NCBI GenBank assembly: GCA_963691705.1
Contig: OY829546.1
Coordinates: forward strand, 28,862,040 to 28,926,039
From: Viola odorata
Lineage: Eukaryota; Streptophyta; Magnoliopsida; Malpighiales; Violaceae
DNA length: 64,000 nucleotides
Direction of reading: 5' to 3'
Both the position numbers and the translations under genes were made by a program. Each line of letters opens with the position of its first letter. Positions within the stretch are counted from its first letter, which is position 1. The notes beneath the pieces are model-generated. The model saw only the letters and a program-made list of their open reading frames with translations, did no database searches and was not told where the DNA came from. This document shows, one piece after another, positions 23,583 through 36,087 of this stretch.

Positions 23583-24720
23583 TTGCCAAACCCTAGTCGT
23601 CGCAAAACCCTAGCCGACTTGGGCTTTCTGGTGCGCCTATGCGTGCGCGCTGCTTGGCCCACGCGGCTTGCGATACGAGGATCGTATGATCCCCTCCCTC
23701 TTATCAAAGGTTCGCCCTCGAATCTCATTCTGCATAGGGGTTGTATCGCAATCCCTCTTAGCATCAAGCCTTGCTTCTGCCATCTTTATTCACCTAAATC
23801 AAACTTAACACAAGAAAGTGGAAATCTATTTTCGGCGAACACAGTTTAGTAAACCAAGCACAACTTTTGATTCCGATGTCCGAATTGCTTGATTCTTCTT
23901 GATTTAGATTCCTAACAGATAGGGCTTTCCAAGGAAGTAAGATTCACTGAAATTGGACTCCAATAGGTATGTATTGAAATATGATTTCGAGACTAACACC
24001 TTTGTGGACTGTTTTTGTGACTCTTTTGTGACTCTTCTCGTGACTTAAATAAAAGACTCAAAATAGAAAAGTAATGACACTTTGGTGGACTGATTTTGTG
24101 ACTCTAATTGACACAACGACAAAAGTAAAGGATAGTTACCAAACTTGAATGCCTTGAGCTCCGCTACTAACTGATAAGGCTCCAGTCGCCTAGAGACTTA
24201 GTAATGAAATTGTGATCTAGTTCAAAGCTTGGATTTCGAATGCGGAAACATAACTCAAAGAAAACCGTGAAACTCCAACACTGAGAGCTCTTGGCACTTC
24301 ACGTCGAATCCCTTGAGGTTCTTGTGTCAAACCGATGAATCTCCAAGACTGGGTGCTCTTGGCAATTCAAAGACGAATGACTCAATAGATAGCAACATTG
24401 GGCTTACTTGTGGCTACTCTCAGCTTGCGATACTAGGAATAGAACAAGGTTCCATAGGAACGGTTTATAAGGACGCACCTCTCAAACACAAAGTCTCGTT
24501 CTTTTTCCAAAAATATCATAGATTATTTTATTCATACGGCAAGGCCTTTAAATAGGCTAGGAAAATTACAAACTTAGAAATAAATAATTCCTAAACAGAT
24601 AATTCCTAAATAGATAATTCCTAAATAAATAATTCCAAAATAAATAATCCCTAAATAAGCCAAAACTCTATATAGTAATTAAAAATACATAAAATAGGAA
24701 ATATTAATCCATACCCTCCT
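23583..24720. repeat. 1,138-bp unit, trimer position 1
   Basis: Markers GGAAGTAAG, CACCTTTG, ACATTGGG, GATAATTCC, identical to the unit at 26,997. GGAAGTAAG occurs only in these two units. Confidence 0.95.
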
Positions 24721-25858
24721 TTGCCAAACCCTAGTCGTCGCAAAACCCTAGCCGACTTGGGCTTTCTGGTGCGCCTATGCGTGCGCGCTGCTTGGCCCAC
24801 GCGGCTTGCGATACGAGGATCGTATGATCCCCTCCCTCTTATCAAAGGTTCGCCCTCGAATCTCATTCTGCATAGGGGTTGTATCGCAATCCCTCTTAGC
24901 ATCAAGCCTTGCTTCTGCCATCTTTATTCACCTAAATCAAACTTAACACAAGAAAGTGGAAATCTATTTTCGGCGAACACAGTTTAGTAAACCAAGCACA
25001 ACTTTTGATTCCGATGTCCGAATTGCTTGATTCTTCTTGATTTAGATTCCTAACAGATAGGGCTTTCCAAGGAACTAAGATTCACTGAAATTGGACTCCA
25101 ATAGGTATGTATTGAAATATGATTTCGAGACTAACACTTTTGTGGACTGTTTTTGTGACTCTTTTGTGACTCTTCTCGTGACTTAAATAAAAGACTCAAA
25201 ATAGAAAAGTAATGACACTTTGGTGGACTGATTTTGTGACTCTAATTGACACAACGACAAAAGTAAAGGATAGTTACCAAACTTGAATGCCTTGAGCTCC
25301 GCTACTAACTGATAAGGCTCCAGTCGCCTAGAGACTTAGTAATGAAATTGTGATCTAGTTCAAAGCTTGGATTTCGAATGCGGAAACATAACTCAAAGAA
25401 AACCGTGAAACTCCAACACTGAGAGCTCTTGGCACTTCACGTCGAATCCCTTGAGGTTCTTGTGTCAAACCGATGAATCTCCAAGACTGGGTGCTCTTGG
25501 CAATTCAAAGACGAATGACTCAATAGATAGCAACATTGGGCTTACTTGTGGCTACTCTCAGCTTGCGATACTAGGAATAGAACAAGGTTCCATAGGAACG
25601 GTTTATAAGGACGCACCTCTCAAACACAAAGTCTCGTTCTTTTTCCAAAAATATCATAGATTATTTTATTCATACGGCAAGGCCTTTAAATAGGCTAGGA
25701 AAATTACAAACTTAGAAATAAATAATTCCTAAACAGATAATTCCTAAATAGATAATTCCTAAATAAATAATTCCAAAATAAATAATCCCTAAATAAGCCA
25801 AAACTCTATATAGTAATTAAAAATACATAAAATAGGAAATATTAATCCATACCCTCCT
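24721..25858. repeat. 1,138-bp unit, trimer position 2
   Basis: Markers GGAACTAAG, CACTTTTG, ACATTGGG, GATAATTCC, identical to the unit at 28,135. Confidence 0.95.
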
Positions 25859-26996
25859 TTGCCAAACCCTAGTCGTCGCAAAACCCTAGCCGACTTGGGC
25901 TTTCTGGTGCGCCTATGCGTGCGCGCTGCTTGGCCCACGCGGCTTGCGATACGAGGATCGTATGATCCCCTCCCTCTTATCAAAGGTTCGCCCTCGAATC
26001 TCATTCTGCATAGGGGTTGTATCGCAATCCCTCTTAGCATCAAGCCTTGCTTCTGCCATCTTTATTCACCTAAATCAAACTTAACACAAGAAAGTGGAAA
26101 TCTATTTTCGGCGAACACAGTTTAGTAAACCAAGCACAACTTTTGATTCCGATGTCCGAATTGCTTGATTCTTCTTGATTTAGATTCCTAACAGATAGGG
26201 CTTTCCAAGGAACTAAGATTCACTGAAATTGGACTCCAATAGGTATGTATTGAAATATGATTTCGAGACTAACACTTTTGTGGACTGTTTTTGTGACTCT
26301 TTTGTGACTCTTCTCGTGACTTAAATAAAAGACTCAAAATAGAAAAGTAATGACACTTTGGTGGACTGATTTTGTGACTCTAATTGACACAACGACAAAA
26401 GTAAAGGATAGTTACCAAACTTGAATGCCTTGAGCTCCGCTACTAACTGATAAGGCTCCAGTCGCCTAGAGACTTAGTAATGAAATTGTGATCTAGTTCA
26501 AAGCTTGGATTTCGAATGCGGAAACATAACTCAAAGAAAACCGTGAAACTCCAACACTGAGAGCTCTTGGCACTTCACGTCGAATCCCTTGAGGTTCTTG
26601 TGTCAAACCGATGAATCTCCAAGACTGGGTGCTCTTGGCAATTCAAAGACGAATGACTCAATAGATAGCAACATCGGGCTTACTTGTGGCTACTCTCAGC
26701 TTGCGATACTAGGAATAGAACAAGGTTCCATAGGAACGGTTTATAAGGACGCACCTCTCAAACACAAAGTCTCGTTCTTTTTCCAAAAATATCATAGATT
26801 ATTTTATTCATACGGCAAGGCCTTTAAATAGGCTAGGAAAATTACAAACTTAGAAATAAATAATTCCTAAACAGATAAATCCTAAATAGATAATTCCTAA
26901 ATAAATAATTCCAAAATAAATAATCCCTAAATAAGCCAAAACTCTATATAGTAATTAAAAATACATAAAATAGGAAATATTAATCCATACCCTCCT
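25859..26996. repeat. 1,138-bp unit, trimer position 3
   Basis: Markers GGAACTAAG, CACTTTTG, ACATCGGG, GATAAATCC. Confidence 0.95.
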
Positions 26997-28134
26997 TTGC
27001 CAAACCCTAGTCGTCGCAAAACCCTAGCCGACTTGGGCTTTCTGGTGCGCCTATGCGTGCGCGCTGCTTGGCCCACGCGGCTTGCGATACGAGGATCGTA
27101 TGATCCCCTCCCTCTTATCAAAGGTTCGCCCTCGAATCTCATTCTGCATAGGGGTTGTATCGCAATCCCTCTTAGCATCAAGCCTTGCTTCTGCCATCTT
27201 TATTCACCTAAATCAAACTTAACACAAGAAAGTGGAAATCTATTTTCGGCGAACACAGTTTAGTAAACCAAGCACAACTTTTGATTCCGATGTCCGAATT
27301 GCTTGATTCTTCTTGATTTAGATTCCTAACAGATAGGGCTTTCCAAGGAAGTAAGATTCACTGAAATTGGACTCCAATAGGTATGTATTGAAATATGATT
27401 TCGAGACTAACACCTTTGTGGACTGTTTTTGTGACTCTTTTGTGACTCTTCTCGTGACTTAAATAAAAGACTCAAAATAGAAAAGTAATGACACTTTGGT
27501 GGACTGATTTTGTGACTCTAATTGACACAACGACAAAAGTAAAGGATAGTTACCAAACTTGAATGCCTTGAGCTCCGCTACTAACTGATAAGGCTCCAGT
27601 CGCCTAGAGACTTAGTAATGAAATTGTGATCTAGTTCAAAGCTTGGATTTCGAATGCGGAAACATAACTCAAAGAAAACCGTGAAACTCCAACACTGAGA
27701 GCTCTTGGCACTTCACGTCGAATCCCTTGAGGTTCTTGTGTCAAACCGATGAATCTCCAAGACTGGGTGCTCTTGGCAATTCAAAGACGAATGACTCAAT
27801 AGATAGCAACATTGGGCTTACTTGTGGCTACTCTCAGCTTGCGATACTAGGAATAGAACAAGGTTCCATAGGAACGGTTTATAAGGACGCACCTCTCAAA
27901 CACAAAGTCTCGTTCTTTTTCCAAAAATATCATAGATTATTTTATTCATACGGCAAGGCCTTTAAATAGGCTAGGAAAATTACAAACTTAGAAATAAATA
28001 ATTCCTAAACAGATAATTCCTAAATAGATAATTCCTAAATAAATAATTCCAAAATAAATAATCCCTAAATAAGCCAAAACTCTATATAGTAATTAAAAAT
28101 ACATAAAATAGGAAATATTAATCCATACCCTCCT
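26997..28134. repeat. 1,138-bp unit, trimer position 1
   Basis: Markers GGAAGTAAG, CACCTTTG, ACATTGGG, GATAATTCC. Confidence 0.95.
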
Positions 28135-29272
28135 TTGCCAAACCCTAGTCGTCGCAAAACCCTAGCCGACTTGGGCTTTCTGGTGCGCCTATGCGTGCGC
28201 GCTGCTTGGCCCACGCGGCTTGCGATACGAGGATCGTATGATCCCCTCCCTCTTATCAAAGGTTCGCCCTCGAATCTCATTCTGCATAGGGGTTGTATCG
28301 CAATCCCTCTTAGCATCAAGCCTTGCTTCTGCCATCTTTATTCACCTAAATCAAACTTAACACAAGAAAGTGGAAATCTATTTTCGGCGAACACAGTTTA
28401 GTAAACCAAGCACAACTTTTGATTCCGATGTCCGAATTGCTTGATTCTTCTTGATTTAGATTCCTAACAGATAGGGCTTTCCAAGGAACTAAGATTCACT
28501 GAAATTGGACTCCAATAGGTATGTATTGAAATATGATTTCGAGACTAACACTTTTGTGGACTGTTTTTGTGACTCTTTTGTGACTCTTCTCGTGACTTAA
28601 ATAAAAGACTCAAAATAGAAAAGTAATGACACTTTGGTGGACTGATTTTGTGACTCTAATTGACACAACGACAAAAGTAAAGGATAGTTACCAAACTTGA
28701 ATGCCTTGAGCTCCGCTACTAACTGATAAGGCTCCAGTCGCCTAGAGACTTAGTAATGAAATTGTGATCTAGTTCAAAGCTTGGATTTCGAATGCGGAAA
28801 CATAACTCAAAGAAAACCGTGAAACTCCAACACTGAGAGCTCTTGGCACTTCACGTCGAATCCCTTGAGGTTCTTGTGTCAAACCGATGAATCTCCAAGA
28901 CTGGGTGCTCTTGGCAATTCAAAGACGAATGACTCAATAGATAGCAACATTGGGCTTACTTGTGGCTACTCTCAGCTTGCGATACTAGGAATAGAACAAG
29001 GTTCCATAGGAACGGTTTATAAGGACGCACCTCTCAAACACAAAGTCTCGTTCTTTTTCCAAAAATATCATAGATTATTTTATTCATACGGCAAGGCCTT
29101 TAAATAGGCTAGGAAAATTACAAACTTAGAAATAAATAATTCCTAAACAGATAATTCCTAAATAGATAATTCCTAAATAAATAATTCCAAAATAAATAAT
29201 CCCTAAATAAGCCAAAACTCTATATAGTAATTAAAAATACATAAAATAGGAAATATTAATCCATACCCTCCT
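28135..29272. repeat. 1,138-bp unit, trimer position 2
   Basis: Markers GGAACTAAG, CACTTTTG, ACATTGGG, GATAATTCC. Confidence 0.95.
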
Positions 29273-30410
29273 TTGCCAAACCCTAGTCGTCGCAAAACCC
29301 TAGCCGACTTGGGCTTTCTGGTGCGCCTATGCGTGCGCGCTGCTTGGCCCACGCGGCTTGCGATACGAGGATCGTATGATCCCCTCCCTCTTATCAAAGG
29401 TTCGCCCTCGAATCTCATTCTGCATAGGGGTTGTATCGCAATCCCTCTTAGCATCAAGCCTTGCTTCTGCCATCTTTATTCACCTAAATCAAACTTAACA
29501 CAAGAAAGTGGAAATCTATTTTCGGCGAACACAGTTTAGTAAACCAAGCACAACTTTTGATTCCGATGTCCGAATTGCTTGATTCTTCTTGATTTAGATT
29601 CCTAACAGATAGGGCTTTCCAAGGAACTAAGATTCACTGAAATTGGACTCCAATAGGTATGTATTGAAATATGATTTCGAGACTAACACTTTTGTGGACT
29701 GTTTTTGTGACTCTTTTGTGACTCTTCTCGTGACTTAAATAAAAGACTCAAAATAGAAAAGTAATGACACTTTGGTGGACTGATTTTGTGACTCTAATTG
29801 ACACAACGACAAAAGTAAAGGATAGTTACCAAACTTGAATGCCTTGAGCTCCGCTACTAACTGATAAGGCTCCAGTCGCCTAGAGACTTAGTAATGAAAT
29901 TGTGATCTAGTTCAAAGCTTGGATTTCGAATGCGGAAACATAACTCAAAGAAAACCGTGAAACTCCAACACTGAGAGCTCTTGGCACTTCACGTCGAATC
30001 CCTTGAGGTTCTTGTGTCAAACCGATGAATCTCCAAGACTGGGTGCTCTTGGCAATTCAAAGACGAATGACTCAATAGATAGCAACATCGGGCTTACTTG
30101 TGGCTACTCTCAGCTTGCGATACTAGGAATAGAACAAGGTTCCATAGGAACGGTTTATAAGGACGCACCTCTCAAACACAAAGTCTCGTTCTTTTTCCAA
30201 AAATATCATAGATTATTTTATTCATACGGCAAGGCCTTTAAATAGGCTAGGAAAATTACAAACTTAGAAATAAATAATTCCTAAACAGATAAATCCTAAA
30301 TAGATAATTCCTAAATAAATAATTCCAAAATAAATAATCCCTAAATAAGCCAAAACTCTATATAGTAATTAAAAATACATAAAATAGGAAATATTAATCC
30401 ATACCCTCCT
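29273..30410. repeat. 1,138-bp unit, trimer position 3
   Basis: Markers GGAACTAAG, CACTTTTG, ACATCGGG, GATAAATCC. Last unit in clean trimer register. Confidence 0.95.
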
Positions 30411-31548
30411 TTGCCAAACCCTAGTCGTCGCAAAACCCTAGCCGACTTGGGCTTTCTGGTGCGCCTATGCGTGCGCGCTGCTTGGCCCACGCGGCTTGCG
30501 ATACGAGGATCGTATGATCCCCTCCCTCTTATCAAAGGTTCGCCCTCGAATCTCATTCTGCATAGGGGTTGTATCGCAATCCCTCTTAGCATCAAGCCTT
30601 GCTTCTGCCATCTTTATTCACCTAAATCAAACTTAACACAAGAAAGTGGAAATCTATTTTCGGCGAACACAGTTTAGTAAACCAAGCACAACTTTTGATT
30701 CCGATGTCCGAATTGCTTGATTCTTCTTGATTTAGATTCCTAACAGATAGGGCTTTCCAAGGAACTAAGATTCACTGAAATTGGACTCCAATAGGTATGT
30801 ATTGAAATATGATTTCGAGACTAACACCTTTGTGGACTGTTTTTGTGACTCTTTTGTGACTCTTCTCGTGACTTAAATAAAAGACTCAAAATAGAAAAGT
30901 AATGACACTTTGGTGGACTGATTTTGTGACTCTAATTGACACAACGACAAAAGTAAAGGATAGTTACCAAACTTGAATGCCTTGAGCTCCGCTACTAACT
31001 GATAAGGCTCCAGTCGCCTAGAGACTTAGTAATGAAATTGTGATCTAGTTCAAAGCTTGGATTTCGAATGCGGAAACATAACTCAAAGAAAACCGTGAAA
31101 CTCCAACACTGAGAGCTCTTGGCACTTCACGTCGAATCCCTTGAGGTTCTTGTGTCAAACCGATGAATCTCCAAGACTGGGTGCTCTTGGCAATTCAAAG
31201 ACGAATGACTCAATAGATAGCAACATCGGGCTTACTTGTGGCTACTCTCAGCTTGCGATACTAGGAATAGAACAAGGTTCCATAGGAACGGTTTATAAGG
31301 ACGCACCTCTCAAACACAAAGTCTCGTTCTTTTTCCAAAAATATCATAGATTATTTTATTCATACGGCAAGGCCTTTAAATAGGCTAGGAAAATTACAAA
31401 CTTAGAAATAAATAATTCCTAAACAGATAAATCCTAAATAGATAATTCCTAAATAAATAATTCCAAAATAAATAATCCCTAAATAAGCCAAAACTCTATA
31501 TAGTAATTAAAAATACATAAAATAGGAAATATTAATCCATACCCTCCT
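30411..31548. repeat. 1,138-bp unit, recombinant marker state
   Basis: Markers GGAACTAAG, CACCTTTG, ACATCGGG, GATAAATCC. This combination joins the left part of a CACCTTTG unit to the right part of a position-3 unit. Confidence 0.95.
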
Positions 31549-32686
31549 TTGCCAAACCCTAGTCGTCGCAAAACCCTAGCCGACTTGGGCTTTCTGGTGC
31601 GCCTATGCGTGCGCGCTGCTTGGCCCACGCGGCTTGCGATACGAGGATCGTATGATCCCCTCCCTCTTATCAAAGGTTCGCCCTCGAATCTCATTCTGCA
31701 TAGGGGTTGTATCGCAATCCCTCTTAGCATCAAGCCTTGCTTCTGCCATCTTTATTCACCTAAATCAAACTTAACACAAGAAAGTGGAAATCTATTTTCG
31801 GCGAACACAGTTTAGTAAACCAAGCACAACTTTTGATTCCGATGTCCGAATTGCTTGATTCTTCTTGATTTAGATTCCTAACAGATAGGGCTTTCCAAGG
31901 AACTAAGATTCACTGAAATTGGACTCCAATAGGTATGTATTGAAATATGATTTCGAGACTAACACCTTTGTGGACTGTTTTTGTGACTCTTTTGTGACTC
32001 TTCTCGTGACTTAAATAAAAGACTCAAAATAGAAAAGTAATGACACTTTGGTGGACTGATTTTGTGACTCTAATTGACACAACGACAAAAGTAAAGGATA
32101 GTTACCAAACTTGAATGCCTTGAGCTCCGCTACTAACTGATAAGGCTCCAGTCGCCTAGAGACTTAGTAATGAAATTGTGATCTAGTTCAAAGCTTGGAT
32201 TTCGAATGCGGAAACATAACTCAAAGAAAACCGTGAAACTCCAACACTGAGAGCTCTTGGCACTTCACGTCGAATCCCTTGAGGTTCTTGTGTCAAACCG
32301 ATGAATCTCCAAGACTGGGTGCTCTTGGCAATTCAAAGACGAATGACTCAATAGATAGCAACATTGGGCTTACTTGTGGCTACTCTCAGCTTGCGATACT
32401 AGGAATAGAACAAGGTTCCATAGGAACGGTTTATAAGGACGCACCTCTCAAACACAAAGTCTCGTTCTTTTTCCAAAAATATCATAGATTATTTTATTCA
32501 TACGGCAAGGCCTTTAAATAGGCTAGGAAAATTACAAACTTAGAAATAAATAATTCCTAAACAGATAATTCCTAAATAGATAATTCCTAAATAAATAATT
32601 CCAAAATAAATAATCCCTAAATAAGCCAAAACTCTATATAGTAATTAAAAATACATAAAATAGGAAATATTAATCCATACCCTCCT
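31549..32686. repeat. 1,138-bp unit; CACCTTTG, ACATTGGG
   Basis: Markers GGAACTAAG, CACCTTTG, ACATTGGG, GATAATTCC, the same state as the units at 20,169 and 21,307. Confidence 0.95.
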
Positions 32687-33824
32687 TTGCCAAACCCTAG
32701 TCGTCGCAAAACCCTAGCCGACTTGGGCTTTCTGGTGCGCCTATGCGTGCGCGCTGCTTGGCCCACGCGGCTTGCGATACGAGGATCGTATGATCCCCTC
32801 CCTCTTATCAAAGGTTCGCCCTCGAATCTCATTCTGCATAGGGGTTGTATCGCAATCCCTCTTAGCATCAAGCCTTGCTTCTGCCATCTTTATTCACCTA
32901 AATCAAACTTAACACAAGAAAGTGGAAATCTATTTTCGGCGAACACAGTTTAGTAAACCAAGCACAACTTTTGATTCCGATGTCCGAATTGCTTGATTCT
33001 TCTTGATTTAGATTCCTAACAGATAGGGCTTTCCAAGGAACTAAGATTCACTGAAATTGGACTCCAATAGGTATGTATTGAAATATGATTTCGAGACTAA
33101 CACTTTTGTGGACTGTTTTTGTGACTCTTTTGTGACTCTTCTCGTGACTTAAATAAAAGACTCAAAATAGAAAAGTAATGACACTTTGGTGGACTGATTT
33201 TGTGACTCTAATTGACACAACGACAAAAGTAAAGGATAGTTACCAAACTTGAATGCCTTGAGCTCCGCTACTAACTGATAAGGCTCCAGTCGCCTAGAGA
33301 CTTAGTAATGAAATTGTGATCTAGTTCAAAGCTTGGATTTCGAATGCGGAAACATAACTCAAAGAAAACCGTGAAACTCCAACACTGAGAGCTCTTGGCA
33401 CTTCACGTCGAATCCCTTGAGGTTCTTGTGTCAAACCGATGAATCTCCAAGACTGGGTGCTCTTGGCAATTCAAAGACGAATGACTCAATAGATAGCAAC
33501 ATCGGGCTTACTTGTGGCTACTCTCAGCTTGCGATACTAGGAATAGAACAAGGTTCCATAGGAACGGTTTATAAGGACGCACCTCTCAAACACAAAGTCT
33601 CGTTCTTTTTCCAAAAATATCATAGATTATTTTATTCATACGGCAAGGCCTTTAAATAGGCTAGGAAAATTACAAACTTAGAAATAAATAATTCCTAAAC
33701 AGATAATTCCTAAATAGATAATTCCTAAATAAATAATTCCAAAATAAATAATCCCTAAATAAGCCAAAACTCTATATAGTAATTGAAAATACATAAAATA
33801 GGAAATATTAATCCATACCCTCCT
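32687..33824. repeat. 1,138-bp unit, last of block II
   Basis: Markers GGAACTAAG, CACTTTTG, ACATCGGG, GATAATTCC. A private AATTGAAAAT near 33,782, just before the next box, replaces AATTAAAAAT. Confidence 0.95.
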
Positions 33825-34933
33825 TTGCCAAACCCTAGTCGTCGCAAAACCCTAGCCGACTTGGGCTTTCTGGTGCGCCTATGCGTGCGCGCTGCTTGGC
33901 CCACGCGGCTTGCGATACGAGGATCGTATGATCCCCTCCCTCTTATCAAAGGTTCGCCCTCGAATCTCATTCTGCATAGGGGTTGTATCGCAATCCCTCT
34001 TAGCATCAAGCCTTGCTTCTGCCATCTTTATTCACCTAAATCAAACTTAACACAAGAAAGTGGAAATCTATTTTCGGCGAACACAGTTTAGTAAACCAAG
34101 CACAACTTTTGATTCCGATGTCCGAATTGCTTGATTCTTCTTGATTTAGATTCCTAACAGATAGGTATGTATTGAAATATGATTTCGAGACTAACACTTT
34201 TGTGGACTGTTTTTGTGACTCTTTTGTGACTCTTCTCATGACTTAAATAAAAGACTCAAAATAGAAAAGTAATGACACTTTGGTGGACTGATTTTGTGAC
34301 TCTAATTGACACAACGAAAAAAGTAAAGGATAGTTACCAAACTTGAACGCCTTGAGCTCCGCTACTAACTGATAAGGCTCCAGTCGCCTAGAGACTTAGC
34401 AATGAAATTGTGATCTAGTTCAAAGCTTGGATTTTGAATGCGGAAACATAACTCAAAGAAAACCGTGAAACTCCAACACTGAGAGCTTTTGGCACTTCAC
34501 GTCGAATCCCTTGAGGTTCTTGTGTCAAACCGATGAATCTGCAAGACTGGGTGCTCTTGGCAATTCAAAGACGAATGACTCAATAGATAGCAACATCGGG
34601 CTTACTTGTGGCTACTCTCAGCTTGCGATACTAGGAATAGAACAAGGTTCCAAAGGAACGGTTTATCAGGACGCACCTCTCAAAGACAAAGTCTCGTTCT
34701 TTTTCTAAAAATATCATAGATTATTTTATTCATACGGCAAGGCCTTTAAATAGGCTAGGAAAATTACAAACTTAGTAATAAATAATTCCTAAACAGATAA
34801 TTCCTAAATAGATAATTCCTAAATAAATAATTCCAAAATAAATAATCCCTAAATAAATAATCCCTAAATAAGCCAAAACTCTATATAGTAATTAAAAATA
34901 CATAAAATAGGAAATATTAATCCATACCCTCCT
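33825..34933. repeat. 1,109-bp unit, K box, A-like mosaic
   Basis: K box from block II, then the 44-bp segment is absent and A markers ACGAAAAAAG, TGCAAGAC and TATCAGG follow, but with the B-type GGGCTTACT, which accounts for the missing base. Private TTCTCATGAC near 34,236 and CTTTTTCTAAAA near 34,700. Confidence 0.95.
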
Positions 34934-36087
34934 TTGCCAAACCCTAGTCGTCGCCAAACCCTAGCCGACTTGGGCTTTCTGGTGCGCCTATGCGTGCGCG
35001 CTGCTTGGCCCACGCGGCTTGCGATACGAGGATCGTATGATCCCCTCCCTCTTATCAAAGGTTCGCCCTCGAATCTCATTCTGCATAGGGGTTGTATCGC
35101 AATCCCTCTTAGCATCAAGCCTTGCTTCTGCCATCTTTATTCACCTAAATCAAACTTAACACAAGAAAGTGGAAATCTATTTTCGGCGAACACAGTTTAG
35201 TAAACCAAGCACAACTTTTGATTCCGATGTCCGAATTGCTTGATTCTTCTTGATTTAGATTCCTAACAGATAGGGCTTTCCAAGGAACTAAGATTCACTG
35301 AAATTGGACTCCAATAGGTATGTATTGAAATATCATTTCGAGACTAACACCTTTGTGGACTGTTTTTGTGACTCTTTTGTGACTCTTCTCGTGACTTAAA
35401 TAAAAGACTCAAAATAGAAAAGTAATGACACTTTGGTGGACTGATTTTGTGACTCTAATTGACACAACGACAAAAGTAAAGGATAGTTACCAGACTTGAA
35501 TGCCTTGAGCTCCGCTACTAACTGATAAGGCTCCAGTCGCCTAGAGACTTAGTAATGAAATTGTGATCTAGTTCAAACCTTGGATTTCGAATGCGGAAAC
35601 ATAACTCAAAGAAAACCGTGAAACTCCAACACTGAGAGCTCTTGGCACTTCACGTCGAATCCCTTGAGGTTCTTGTGTCAAACCGATGAATCTCCAAGAC
35701 TGGGTGCTCTTGGCAATTCAAAGACGAATGACTCAATAGATAGCAACATCGGGCTTTACTTGTGGCTACTCTCAGCTTGCGATACTAGGAATAGAACAAG
35801 GTTCCAAAGGAACGGTTTATGAGGACGCACCTCTCAAAGACAAAGTCTCGTTCTTTTTCCAAAAATATCATAGATTATTTTATTCATACGGCAAGGCCTT
35901 TAAATAGGCTAGGAAAATTACAAACTTAGAAATAAATAAATCCTAAACAGATAATTCCTAAATAAATAATTCCTAAATAAATAATTCCAAAATAAATAAT
36001 CCCTAAATAAATAATCCCTAAATAAGCCAAAACTCTATATAGTAATTAAAAATACATAAAATAGGAAATATTAATCCATACCCTCCT
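34934..36087. repeat. 1,154-bp unit, Q box, first C body
   Basis: 44-bp segment present, B-like first half with CACCTTTG, then GGGCTTTACT and TATGAGG. Private ATATCATTTCG, CCAGACTTG and CAAACCTTGG. Confidence 0.95.

Larger units (their letters stand above)
23583..26996. repeat. 3,414-bp trimeric higher-order repeat, copy 1
   Basis: Three 1,138-bp units in the marker order position 1, 2, 3. All four diagnostic sites in each unit match the adjacent copy at 26,997. Confidence 0.9.
26997..30410. repeat. 3,414-bp trimeric higher-order repeat, copy 2
   Basis: Same marker series as the copy to its left. Seven of the eight units from 19,031 to 28,134 carry the position-3 marker GATAAATCC at the expected spacing or lack it as expected, so a degenerate earlier copy occupies 20,169-23,582. 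Confidence 0.88.
20169..33824. repeat. Block II: twelve 1,138-bp units with a trimeric higher-order pattern
   Basis: All twelve units are exactly 1,138 bp with K box, B body, the 44-bp segment and five 15-bp units. Shared single-base differences (GGAACTAAG/GGAAGTAAG, CACTTTTG/CACCTTTG, ACATCGGG/ACATTGGG, GATAATTCC/GATAAATCC) fall with a period of three units through much of the block. The A-type units of block I are absent, so this is a separate amplification from the B lineage. No gene is visible. Confidence 0.95.
33825..36087. repeat. Block III: junction of mosaic units
   Basis: Two units join blocks II and IV. The first (1,109 bp) has the block II K box, then an A body lacking the 44-bp segment, yet it carries the GGGCTTACT indel state of B. 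The second (1,154 bp) is the first with the C marker TATGAGG. This is where the 1,138-bp register ends and the 1,154-bp register begins. Confidence 0.85.

Noticed and set aside
34036..34239. 67-codon minus-strand frame found only here
   Set aside because: It exists because one private base change (CTCATGAC near 34,236) creates an ATG on the minus strand; the same region elsewhere has no such start. No homology is recognisable.
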